A stretch of DNA of 64,000 nucleotides from Streptomyces sp. NBC_01296 (GTDB lineage Bacteria > Actinomycetota > Actinomycetes > Streptomycetales > Streptomycetaceae): positions 8,246,001-8,310,000 of the forward strand of contig NZ_CP130720.1 of the NCBI RefSeq assembly GCF_035984415.1, in the 5' to 3' direction. This document shows positions 50,755 to 63,366 of this stretch, one piece after another. Position numbers and translations under genes: made by a program. The notes beneath the pieces are model-generated. The model made no database searches and was not told where the DNA came from. It saw only the letters and a program-made list of their open reading frames with translations. Numbering within the stretch: the first letter of the stretch is position 1; each line of letters begins with the position of its first letter.

Positions 50755-51425
50755 GGATGCCCCCAGGTGCTTCGGATCGTCTGTGCCACAGGCCGTGTCG
50801 TGACGGGTCCACGCCTACTTGAGCAAGCAGGTGGGGTGCCCTGCGGCCGGGCGATCGTAGCGCCACAGGAAGCGGACATCGACGCCGGGTGAGTGTACGA
50901 GCTTGCCGCTCGATCCTCGCACCACCGCGTGCCGGTCTCGGCGGCGCCCAGCTGCCGGACTGCGTCGCGAACTGCTTGGGGTAGCGGTCCTCCGAGATCT
51001 CTCGTACGCATTCGACCCGGAGGATCGACGACGTCTGCACGGCGGTGTTCCGCACCCAGGGCGCGACCGTTCGCACCGTTGCCGGTTACGTGTCCGCCAG
51101 GGCCGAAGAGGCGGGTGTGTTTGTGCTGGTCACCGGGATGGTGTCGGTCGGTCTCTCTCAGCCCGCGCGGAGAGGCTGGACGCAGAGCCGCCGCCGCTTC
51201 CAATGGAAACGGCGGCTTTGCGCGTCAGGAGGCTCACTCAAACGCTATGACTGCAGTCTGGGGAGTCGAGACGGACCAGGGAGGTTGCCTGCTTGCGGAG
51301 CCAGTCCGGTGTGGGGTGTGTGGGTTTCGGCGAGGGCGGCTGGCCCGGCGGGGGCCACGTAAGCGTCACCTTCGGATCAGGTTCGGCGACTGTCAGCGGT
51401 GGATCGCCGGGCGTGCAGAGCGGTT
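50755..51425. other. Gene-poor stretch with one hairpin
   Basis: In 671 bases neither strand gives a protein of normal composition. The only clear structure is the hairpin listed at 51190-51216. The region may be residue of lost genes. Confidence 0.5.
51190..51216. terminator. Hairpin followed by TTT, possible terminator
   Basis: Arms GCCGCCGCTTCC and GGAAACGGCGGC pair with one mismatch around loop AAT, with TTTG after the right arm. It lies about 210 bases beyond the stop of the leftward NmrA-like gene and may end that transcript. Confidence 0.4.
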
Positions 51426-52265
51426 TCAGCGGAACGCGGCGACGTTGCGGGACGCCCAGTCGGCGAAGGGGCGCGGGGCGCGACCGAGGACCCGTTGCGT
51501 GTCCGGGCTGACGCGCAGCTCCGCTGGGCTCGGGGAGCCGAGGATGTCCAGGGTGTCGTCGGCGAGTTCCACGGGCATGCTGTGGGCCATTGCGGCTCTG
51601 GCCTCGTCGCGGGTGAGGTGGTCAAACCGCACGGGCGAGCCCAGCGCGGTGGCGATGGCCTCCGCCTGCTGGCGCGGCGTGATCACCTCCGGGCCGGTCA
51701 GTTCGTACACGCCGCCGGCGTGCCGGTCATCCAGAAGGCAGGCCGCCGCGACGTCGGCGATGTCCGCCGGGTCGATGATCGGCACCCCGACATCGCCGAA
51801 GGGCGCGGCGACGACCCGCCGGGTGCGGACGGAGTCGGCCCACCACAGGGCGTTGGAGGCGAAGCCGCCCGGCCGCAGGATGGCCCAGTCCAGGCCGGAT
51901 TCCCGCAGTGCGTCCTCCACTTCTCGTACCACTATCCGTGTCGTGCCGAAGGGCCTGGTCGCCACGCCCTGCGAGGAGAGCAGGACGACTCGGCGGACCC
52001 CGCCGGCCACGGCTTGGCCGATGATGTCGGCCGGGTGGGCTCCGACGGCGTGCATGTCGCCGGACAGCAGCAGAAACAGCGCTTTCGCCCCGGCCAGTGC
52101 AGGCTCGAGGCCGTTCGGCTCGGCAAGATCGGCCACCATGTGGCGGACACCGTCCGGCGCCGCCGCCGCGTGCCGCGACACCGCCGTCACCTGCTCGCCC
52201 GCCTCGGCCAGTGCCCGCGTCAACGGCCGGCCCACGTTCCCGGTAGCCCCGGTCACCACGATCAT
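51426..52265 (-). CDS. NmrA-like NAD(P)H-binding protein (quinone oxidoreductase-type)
   Basis: A 279-residue atypical SDR. The N-terminal dinucleotide motif is VVTGATGNVGRPLTRALAEA (residues 4-23). Other landmarks are HMVADLAEPNGLEPALAGAK, VVLLSSQGVATRPFGTTRIV, SGLDWAILRPGGFASNALWW and YELTGPEVITPRQQAEAI. There is no catalytic YxxxK. Such proteins, like QorB or NmrA, act as NADPH-dependent quinone reductases or redox sensors. It is divergent from an HxlR regulator with 91 bases between, the usual pairing in which the regulator controls it in response to electrophiles or quinones. Confidence 0.92.
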   Translation of the reverse strand: MIVVTGATGNVGRPLTRALAEAGEQVTAVSRHAAAAPDGVRHMVADLAEPNGLEPALAGAKALFLLLSGDMHAVGAHPADIIGQAVAGGVRRVVLLSSQGVATRPFGTTRIVVREVEDALRESGLDWAILRPGGFASNALWWADSVRTRRVVAAPFGDVGVPIIDPADIADVAAACLLDDRHAGGVYELTGPEVITPRQQAEAIATALGSPVRFDHLTRDEARAAMAHSMPVELADDTLDILGSPSPAELRVSPDTQRVLGRAPRPFADWASRNVAAFR

Positions 52266-52356
52266 GATCAGCTCCTTGTTCGATGTCCGCTGTGGTATTC
52301 ACGCTAGGAGGCGGGCTAACTTTTGGTAAGGACATACATGGGGGTAAGCTCCTCAC
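52266..52356. promoter_or_regulatory. Divergent promoter with repeated GGTAAG
   Basis: The 91-base region between the NmrA-like and HxlR genes contains two GGTAAG hexamers 18 bases apart (52325-52330 and 52343-52348) in an AT-richer context (GCTAACTTTTGGTAAGG). They are a plausible binding site for the adjacent HxlR protein. Confidence 0.4.
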
Positions 52357-52728
52357 ATGATGGAAGGCGCGCAGCTCATCGAGGCCGAGACGGGGCAACG
52401 GTATGAGGTGTTTCACACCGACTGCCCCGCGCGTGATGTGGTCGACCATGTGACCAGCAGGTGGGGTATCTGGGTGTTGATCTCCTTGCGGAGCAACGAC
52501 CTCCGGTTCTACGAGCTGCGCGATGGCATCCGGGGCATCAGCGAGAAGATGCTCGCCCAGACCCTGCGCGCGCTGGTCCAGGACGGCCTGGTCTGGCGGA
52601 AGGTCGAGCCGACGACGCCGCCTCAGGTCACCTACGGGCTGACCGAGTTCGGCCGGGACATCGGCGAGCCGCTGACGGAACTGTTCGACCGGATCACACG
52701 GCGGCTGTCGGCACACAGTCCGAGCTAG
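52357..52728 (+). CDS. HxlR-family winged-helix regulator
   Basis: A 123-residue regulator with the HxlR layout. Cys27 in TDCPARDVVDHVTSRWGIWV is the conserved N-terminal cysteine often used for redox sensing. The winged helix follows: SNDLRFYELRDGIRGISEKM, LAQTLRALVQDGLVWRKVEP, and YGLTEFGRDIGEPLTELFDR. It is divergent from the NmrA-like gene and probably represses it. Confidence 0.93.
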   Translation: MMEGAQLIEAETGQRYEVFHTDCPARDVVDHVTSRWGIWVLISLRSNDLRFYELRDGIRGISEKMLAQTLRALVQDGLVWRKVEPTTPPQVTYGLTEFGRDIGEPLTELFDRITRRLSAHSPS

Positions 52729-53015
52729 CATGGTGCTGGCCGGCCATGCAGCGCATCCAGCATGACCGAGCACCCGAGGGCGTCGAAGATCTCGACAGTC
52801 GCGCGGCCGTCACGACATTGGACCCTCCAGGCGACCGGGTGCAACAACGACAACAGGGCCTCTCCGTACTCGTGACGGATCGCACCCCCGAGCTGCCGGA
52901 GCACTGCCGCAGGCGTAACTGCCGAACTGGCAGCAGGTGCTGTCGCCCGCACGGGACCACCCCATGCAGAACTGGGGCGGCGGCGGAGAGCGACCGAGAA
53001 AGAGAGAGCCACACG

Positions 53016-53333
53016 ATGATGGAGATCGCCCCCGGCGATCCGGGAAGCACAGGGCCCTGGCGCAACCTGCTGCCCGTGGTCGAGCTGCTGCTCGCCCACG
53101 GCAACCGGTACGTGCCGGGCCGCGAGGGCTTCATCGTGGACCCTCGCGGCGGTGCGGCCTGCGAGCTGGAACTGCCGCTGGACTTCGACCTGCTGGCATC
53201 CGAGGTGACCTTCCCCGAAACGGTGGACGCCGGCCCCGAGAGGGACGGAATCCTGGACCGCGGGACGTGGTGCTTGATCTCGGGCCCGGGAGAGCGGGCG
53301 AGCCGGATCGTGATGCCCGAGCGGCTGGACTGA
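53016..53333 (+). CDS. Small hypothetical protein
   Basis: A 105-residue acidic soluble protein beginning MMEIAPGDPGSTGPWRNLLP, with ELLLAHGNRYVPGREGFIVD and ELELPLDFDLLASEVTFPET. AGAGAGAG upstream is a weak ribosome site; ATG 53019 is equally possible. I recognise no family. It is convergent with the YcxB-like gene. Confidence 0.6.
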   Translation: MMEIAPGDPGSTGPWRNLLPVVELLLAHGNRYVPGREGFIVDPRGGAACELELPLDFDLLASEVTFPETVDAGPERDGILDRGTWCLISGPGERASRIVMPERLD

Positions 53334-53509
53334 CCGTCAGCGCGGCCCGGCGGGTTTGGATCCGCCGCGCCGCGGGCGGTCCTGCCCCGCCGGCGAAGCC
53401 CTCGACCATGACCTGCTGCCGCAGAACATCGAGGGCACCCGCGGCCCCGACCCCGGATCGTGTGCCAGGGGTGGGGGAAAGCGGAGCTCATCCGGCCCTT
53501 CGCCGCCGG

Positions 53510-54058
53510 TCAGATGCGTCGCAGACGCTGGGTGAACAGAGCGCGCGTCTGGTCGAGGTCCTCAGGGCAGGCCGCGCCGCGCTTGGGCAGTACGAAGAAG
53601 AACTCCATGCTGCCGGTGAGGACGAACAGGTCGGGCGTCTCGAACCACCAGGGGTAGGAGCTCCAGTCGGCGGTGACGGTCTGTCCGGATGCGCCGGTGG
53701 TGGTCAGCCCGTCCTCGCTGAGCGTGGTGAGACAGGCGCCGTGCCCCGCGTGGGTGGCGTACTGATCCCGCGTCCGGTGCCTGCGGAACCACTGCCGTAC
53801 GACGAGCACCGCGATCGCGCAGATCGTGCCCGTGACTATGATCTCCGTCTGGTCGAAGTGCCACTTCCACACCCGGATGGCGAACGCGGCGGCCGCGGCC
53901 GCGTAGAGCGGCAGCAGGTACCTGGTGCGCCCGGGCCAGGAGTGGAAGGTGTAGCGCCACAGAGCCTTGTCGTAGTCCGCGGCGGCGGGGGTGTAGTCGA
54001 ATCGCGCAACGCGGACCGGGGCAGAGGTTTCGGCCTGTCTGGCGTGTTCCATATCCAT
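53510..54058 (-). CDS. YcxB-like membrane protein
   Basis: A 182-residue protein. A polar N-terminal segment (FDYTPAAADYDKALWRYTFH) precedes two membrane helices (about 52-70 and 76-95). A C-terminal cytoplasmic beta-domain of the YcxB type follows: LTTLSEDGLTTTGASGQTVT, DWSSYPWWFETPDLFVLT and FFFVLPKRGAACPEDLDQTR. Function of the family is unknown. ATG 54058 or 54052 may start it; neither has a good ribosome site. Confidence 0.75.
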   Translation of the reverse strand: MDMEHARQAETSAPVRVARFDYTPAAADYDKALWRYTFHSWPGRTRYLLPLYAAAAAAFAIRVWKWHFDQTEIIVTGTICAIAVLVVRQWFRRHRTRDQYATHAGHGACLTTLSEDGLTTTGASGQTVTADWSSYPWWFETPDLFVLTGSMEFFFVLPKRGAACPEDLDQTRALFTQRLRRI

Positions 54059-54241
54059 GACAGCGGAGAGTACGACACCCTCTCCGCAAGCCGACAACTA
54101 CGTACGAGGGGCCAACTCCGGGGTTCTGCCGGTTGCCACTTGGCTCGCGGGTACGACGTCACCCACCTCATCCCGCTGCTGGACCCTTTCTGTCAGAAGG
54201 CGAAGCGGGGTGTGGTCTCCTCCTCTGTTTACTCTCGAGAC

Positions 54242-54736
54242 ATGAACGTGTTTGACGGCGGTGACGGCAAGTACCTGGAGATGACCAACGGCGGCACGGC
54301 GGTGTTCTTGGACGTGCTGATGCTCGCCGTGTCCGCGCTGGCCCACGAGACGTGGGACTTCCGCTTCGCCGCACTGCTGACGCTCCAGGACCAGAACGTG
54401 ATGGGGCGTGGGGTGGTCGGCTTCGGCCTGGCGGAGCTCGACTGGGGGGACACTCCGCAGGAGGCGGCCGCGGCCAAGGATTTCCTGCTGCGCGTCCTCG
54501 ATCTGGCGCTGACCCGCCACCGTTGGGAGGAACTGACGTACGAGCCGCCCCGGGTCGAGGGGTACCTGCGCACGTACCGGTCGATGGTGGAGGAGTTCGA
54601 CCCTGCGACCGCGAGGGCCGGCTCATGCGTCCTGCCCGGGCCGCAGGAGGCCGCGATGGCCTCGTGCGTGCGTCACCGGGTGCTGGACGCGCTGCCGTTC
54701 TGGGAGGCGTGCGTGTTCTGCACGGCCGGGGTCTGA
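54242..54736 (+). CDS. Hypothetical protein
   Basis: A 164-residue soluble protein beginning MNVFDGGDGKYLEMTNGGTA. It is mostly helical, with FLDVLMLAVSALAHETWDFR, WGDTPQEAAAAKDFLLRVLD and YLRTYRSMVEEFDPATARAG, and ends in Cys-containing sequence ACVFCTAGV. ATG 54242 is the first sensible start. No family recognised; similar lone genes are common in Streptomyces accessory regions. Confidence 0.62.
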   Translation: MNVFDGGDGKYLEMTNGGTAVFLDVLMLAVSALAHETWDFRFAALLTLQDQNVMGRGVVGFGLAELDWGDTPQEAAAAKDFLLRVLDLALTRHRWEELTYEPPRVEGYLRTYRSMVEEFDPATARAGSCVLPGPQEAAMASCVRHRVLDALPFWEACVFCTAGV

Positions 54737-54808
54737 GGGTCCATGTCCCGCGGTCTGCCGTCAAAGTGATCTTGGATTGCGCGGATCACGGCGTGGTGAT
54801 CCGCCGCC

Positions 54809-55000
54809 ATGAAATGGTCCGATGCCGAGTGGGAACTCATCCAGCGCCGCTGCTGCCCAGGCCCGCGCAGGGGTCGCCTGGCGGGACGTGCTCGAGCGGT
54901 ACGGCTCCTGGGCCGGCCTCCACACCCGCTCCTGACGCTGGGCAGCGGACGGCACGTCGAACGGATGCTCCAACCCAGCTTGGGCGCGCCGGCGGCAACC
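54809..55000 (+). mobile_element. IS5-family transposase remnant
   Basis: The start MKWSDAEWELIQRRC matches the N-terminus of IS5-type transposases. A second frame gives GVAWRDVLERYGSWAGLHTRS up to a stop at 54935, and a third gives RWAADGT and then HVERMLQ. This order is that of the insertion-element N-terminal domain, broken by frameshifts. The DDE catalytic domain and inverted repeats are not found. Confidence 0.65.
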
Positions 55001-55204
55001 GATGAAGAGGTCATTTGAACTGCTGGTGGAGGCCCCCGCCCACCGGCGTGCTGCCGGAGGTCTTGGCCTTGCCGTCATCGGCCTTCGGCGGACGGGGCCC
55101 GGCCGGCGTCTCGTGTCGTACCCGTGGCAGCGAAGGGGCCGGACGGGATGCAGGGCGTAGGGCCCGTTTGGGTCGGCGGTACGCGAACGACGCGACCCTT
55201 CCTG

Positions 55205-55365
55205 CCACCGCACTTACGTCGCGACCTGGGTCTGCACCAAGCCGCGCCGGCACTTGGCCGCCGACGAGGCGGAGCGGCAGGCCGTGCTCGGGGTCGCGGA
55301 AGACGGCCCGAACACCATCACCGTCCACTGGCTGATCGCGCTGAAGAGGGGGCTGACGCGGCAGG
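55205..55365 (+). mobile_element. Possible ISL3-type transposase scrap
   Basis: One frame reads YVATWVCTKPRRHLAADEAE and continues RQAVLGVAED. This is reminiscent of the C-terminal helical part of ISL3 transposases. The match is short and imperfect. The rest of 55001-55365 shows nothing else. Confidence 0.3.
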
Positions 55366-56898
55366 CTAGCACGCGGGGGACGAGCCCTTCTGGCCGGTGA
55401 GGTCGCGGTTGTACAGCCAGCCGGTGGTGTTCGTGCCGTCCACGCGTACGTACGTCCATTGGTTCCCGTGCGAGTTGACGATGTAGCACTGGTACCAGAG
55501 CTTCGTGCCGTCCTTGACGAGGGCACCGGCGGGGCAGTTTTGGTACGGCGCGGCCAGCAGGTGATGATCGCCGGAAATGTAGCCGTAGGTGCCCGGCTTG
55601 GAGTCCTTGTGGGTCCAGCCGGCACAGCCCGTCGGTACGGGGCTCGGCTGGGCCGGGGAGTCGCTACCGGACACGGGCGTCGGCGCCACCGCCCGCACCG
55701 GGTCGCCGCCGCCCCCCGCAGTCACGGCATAGGTGACACCGCCGGCGGCGAGTACTGCGACGGCCGCCGCGGCTATCGTGATACGGCTGCGGCGGCGCGC
55801 CCGGTCCGCGACCTCGGAGCCTTGCGCGGCGGTCGGCGGATGGCCCGGCGGGGGGAATCCGCTGTGGGGAGCCGGGACATGGGGCTGCACAGACGATACG
55901 GCGCCACCGCCATCGCCCCCATCACCGAAGACCGGCGGCGGCCCGAAGCCGAGAGGCGGCGCCACGACGGACGGCGCCGTCGGGGCCGGTATCCCGGATG
56001 CGGGAACCGGCTGCGCGGGGTGCGCTCCGGCCCCGCCCGCCGCCACCCGCTCCAGCATCGCGCGGGCCTGGTCGGCGGTGGGCCGGCTCGCCGGCTCCTT
56101 CGCCATCAGCGCCAGCAGCACCGGGGCGAGCGGCCCTGCCCGCCGGGGCTCGGGCAGCGGTTCGGCGACGATCGCGGCCAGCGTGGACCACACCGAGGTG
56201 CGGCGGAACGGCGAGACGCCCTCCACCGCCGCGTACAGGGTCATCCCGAGGGACCAGATGTCCGAGGCCGGGCCGGGCTCCCTGCCCTGCGCGCGCTCCG
56301 GCGGCAAGTAGTCGAGCGAGCCGACCAGCTGACCGCTGCGGGTCAGTTTCGCCATGGCCGCGTCGTCGGAGGCTTCCATGGTGGCGATGCCGAAGTCGGT
56401 GAGTACGACCCGGCCACCCCGCTCGAGCAGCACGTTGCCCGGCTTCACGTCCCGGTGCAGGACACCTGCTTGGTGCGCGGCGTCGAGCGCGCCCATGAGC
56501 TGGGCGCCGATCGCGGCGGCCTCGTACGGGTCGAGCGCGCCGCGCTGCGCCACCACGTCGTCGAGCGAGGGTCCGTCGACGAGTTCCATGACGATGACCG
56601 GCAGGCCCTGTTCTTGGGTCACGTCGTGCACGGTGACCACCCCGCTGTGCCGGATGCGGGCGGCTGCCTGCGCCTCGCGCTCCATCCGGGTGCGCAGGTG
56701 GGCCAGTTCGGACTCGCTCGCGTCGGTGTAGGCCCGCAGGACCTTGACGGCGACCTCCCGTGCGAGCAGTTCGTCGACGGCCCGCGCGACCACTCCCATG
56801 CCGCCGCGGCCGATCACGGAGGACACCCGGTAGCGCCCCCCGAGTACCTTGCCGACCAGGTCTCCGTCGTTCTCTTGCGCCTCTTTGCCCGCTGGCAC
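55366..56898 (-). CDS. Transmembrane Ser/Thr protein kinase
   Basis: A 510-residue Hanks-type kinase. The kinase domain (about 17-275) has the Gly loop IGRGGMGVVARA, the Lys in EVAVKVLRAY, catalytic loop VLHRDVKPGNVLLE, DFGIA, and SLDYLPPERAQG for the P+1 region. A Pro-rich linker follows (about 285-385). One membrane helix (ITIAAAAVAVLAAGGVTYAV, about 391-410) leads to an extracytoplasmic domain of about 80 residues with cysteines and SH3-like strands (LWYQCYIVNSHGNQWTYVRV). PASTA repeats are absent, so the outer domain senses something other than peptidoglycan in the usual way. The start is one of two adjacent GTGs (56898 or 56901) near GGAACGGAG. Confidence 0.92.
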   Translation of the reverse strand: MPAGKEAQENDGDLVGKVLGGRYRVSSVIGRGGMGVVARAVDELLAREVAVKVLRAYTDASESELAHLRTRMEREAQAAARIRHSGVVTVHDVTQEQGLPVIVMELVDGPSLDDVVAQRGALDPYEAAAIGAQLMGALDAAHQAGVLHRDVKPGNVLLERGGRVVLTDFGIATMEASDDAAMAKLTRSGQLVGSLDYLPPERAQGREPGPASDIWSLGMTLYAAVEGVSPFRRTSVWSTLAAIVAEPLPEPRRAGPLAPVLLALMAKEPASRPTADQARAMLERVAAGGAGAHPAQPVPASGIPAPTAPSVVAPPLGFGPPPVFGDGGDGGGAVSSVQPHVPAPHSGFPPPGHPPTAAQGSEVADRARRRSRITIAAAAVAVLAAGGVTYAVTAGGGGDPVRAVAPTPVSGSDSPAQPSPVPTGCAGWTHKDSKPGTYGYISGDHHLLAAPYQNCPAGALVKDGTKLWYQCYIVNSHGNQWTYVRVDGTNTTGWLYNRDLTGQKGSSPAC

Positions 56899-57290
56899 CA
56901 CATGCTCCGTTCCACGACCGGTCAGTCGTCTCGATCGACGATCTGACGGGGCACAAGCGTAGATGCATGATCGGCGGGCAGGCTGCGCGGCCGACGCCCG
57001 CGCGCGCCCCCGGGCCCCTCCGCATCGCGGCAGATGCGATTTCGCGTCTTCGCAGCCGGCGCTGCCGCGCCGCTCGGCCGGGGCGTAGAACAGAGGTGGC
57101 GATGACCCTGCCGGCGCAGCGGTCGGTGACAACCGCCGCACCCACAACGAACGGGGCGGCCGGCGGCGGCAGGGGAGGAACTCCGGGTCCCGACAGAGTC
57201 GTTCTCGTACTCCTCGGCGGCTGCCATGGCCCGGGCGTGGAATCCGGTGGTGGCGAGGAGGAGCAGCATCAGCGCGAGGTACTTACCGTC

Positions 57291-58170
57291 TCACGCGCTT
57301 CCGGCGACCGGAGCGTACGGCACCGCCGCGACCGGGTTCGGCACGGCCCGGTGGCGGGCCTGTTCGAAGGACCGGAGTAGGTCTGCCGCGACGCTCACCG
57401 CGATCGTGGCGGGTTCCTTGCCGGTGATCTCGGCGATTCCGATCGGGGTCTTGATCCGGTCGATGGTGGCGGCGTCGTGGCCGCCCTCGGTGGCCAGGCG
57501 TTGCCGGAACCGCGCCCATTTGGCGGACGAGCCGATCAATCCGATCGAGCCGAGCCCGGCGGTGCGCAGTGCGGCGTCGCACAGTGCGGCGTCCTCGGCG
57601 TGATCGTGGGTCATGATCAGGACGTGGGTGCCGGGGGGTAGCTCCGCGAGCACCTCCTCCGGAAGCAGTGGGGTGTGGTGCACGTGGATCTGCGCCACCG
57701 CGTCCGCGAGTACGCCGAGTCGTTCGGCGGTGAGCATGTCGGGTCGGGTGTCGATCAGGTGCAGGTCGAGGTGGTGGCGGGCCAGGATGCGGGCCAGTTC
57801 CAGTCCCACGTGCCCGACGCCGAAGACCGCCACCGCTTGGACCACCGGCAGCGGTTCGAGCAGTACGGTGACGGCTCCGCCGCAGCACTGCACGCCGTGC
57901 CGGCCGGTGACCTTGTCGTTGAGGGCGAATTCCATCAGCTCCGGCTCCGGCTCCGGCTCCGGACCGGCTGTGCCGTACAGCTCGCGCGCCCGATCGATGG
58001 CCACGGCCTCGATGTTGCCGCCGCCGATCGACCCCCAGGTCTCGGTCCGTCCGACGACGAGTTTGGCACCGGCCCGGCGGGGTGCGTGGCCGCGCACGGT
58101 CGCGACGGTCACGAGCACGCCGGGTTCCCGGCGTGCACGCAACCGCGCGACCGCGGCCACCCAGCTCATG

Positions 58171-58178
<8 letters not shown>
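57291..58178 (-). CDS. xdhC: XdhC-like maturation factor for xanthine dehydrogenase
   Basis: A 295-residue XdhC/CoxI-family protein, which sulfurates and inserts molybdenum cofactor. The N-terminal domain has REPGVLVTVATVRGHAPRRA and WGSIGGGNIEAVAID, and a Cys pair in GVQCCGGAVTVLLEP. The Rossmann domain carries VAVFGVGHVGLELARILARH and VLIMTHDHAEDAALCDAALR, with late GLIGSSAKWARFRQRLATEG. A (PE)n tract (about 76-83) is encoded by tandem six-base repeats. The gene overlaps xdhB by eight bases, so dosage is coupled to its client. Confidence 0.93.
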
Positions 58179-62054
<3,876 letters not shown>

Positions 62055-63366
62055 GGCGCACTCGCATTTCGGCGCGCGGTCGATGTGACTGTCCAAGTCG
62101 CCATTTCAGGAGCTTTCTCTTTCAGTGGTCGCAGCTCGATAACGCCGAGCGCGACAAATCGGCACGCAACGACGTGCCGCAGATGGTGACGGAGAGAGGA
62201 AGGTGCCGGGGCCGTAATCAGGCACGCCGGGAAGGGGGCTGCTTAGCAGCCGTGTGCTACACGACCGGGAGCCCAGGCGATCTGGTGTGCGAGGCGAAGC
62301 AGCTCGGAGACGGTCGACATCCGGTTTCGCCCCCTTCCAGTCGTAGCTCTCGAGTCGGTGCGGTCGAAGCTACGTTGCCGCAGGTTCATCGGTCAAGCAG
62401 ATGTCGGTCGATTCCATGAACCCAGGCCACTTCGGGTGACGGATTTTCGTACGCGAAACCAGTCGTGTCCCGACCTGATCCGTTGGTCCACTGACTTCCA
62501 CGCGGGGCCGGGCAACGGATCCAGCGGGTCAGGGCCGCCGCCGTCCGCAAACCGTTGGAGGTGCTGCAGGGCTTCAGATTCGCCTTCGGACCCCGCTCAG
62601 GGTTGTCCCGGAATCCGGTGCCGGCCTGGTAAGCCGCTACTCCCTGGGTGGGAGGTGTCAGCTGCTGGTCTTGGCGTTTGCGTTCGATACCCGACCCGGG
62701 AAGAGTTCCGTCCTGAGGACGTCGTTCGGGGAGGTGCCGTGGGGGCAGGGGCAGAGAGCTGTGTGTGATGGATGCGGCGGCCAAAGAGGCTGCCGTCGAT
62801 CGGTTCCTCCGCGAATATCCGCACATGGAGCGAGCAACATGCGACCATCCCGCACTGCTGGGCTGCACCGATGTCGACTGGTCACAGCTTCCCGGGTGCC
62901 CTGCCGGGATGCTGGTCCTGTTCCGGCGGCCCGCGCTGTTGTGCGCCTGTTTCCGGACCTGACGGTGTAAGTCAGTGCGATCAGCCGGAGCATAGGAGAA
63001 CCGCCCCGTTCGCGAGGACGTCACCGTGGCGGAACCGCGAACGGAAGCCGGGGGCTCCGTGCAGCTGCGGCAGACACCGAGAGCAACTGCCGTTGCCGGG
63101 AACCATGCTGAACGGTCCTCAGGCCAGCCCTCCCACCCCCATGTTGCCCATGACGACGGTGGAGCTGGCCTCTCTGAAAGGTCGAGCCAGGCCACGGAAA
63201 GTCCTTCAGCGACGGAGAAGGCGATCAGGTCTGCGCCCCGGGAAACGAGCGTGCCGGGTGCTGTCCTGTGCTGCGCCCAGAACCTGTTGAACGGCGCTGC
63301 CGGCGCGGGCCAGGCCGTCGCGTCCCCGAACTACCGGGCCGGCTGATGGCTGTACCAGCTCAGCTT
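62055..63366. other. 1.3 kb stretch with no convincing gene
   Basis: The part next to xdhA (62055-62200) should hold its promoter. The rest yields only poor frames on both strands. The best is a 65-residue piece at 62765-62962 (beginning MMDAAAKEAAVDRFLREYPH), which could be the start of a lost gene but breaks off without a normal end. A nine-base inverted repeat CCGTTCGCG/CGCGAACGG lies at 63006-63014 and 63036-63044. I judge it a zone of gene decay. Confidence 0.5.

Noticed and set aside
50893..52329. 478-codon plus-strand frame opposite the NmrA-like gene
   Set aside because: Arg/Ser-rich low-quality translation; no ribosome site or homology.
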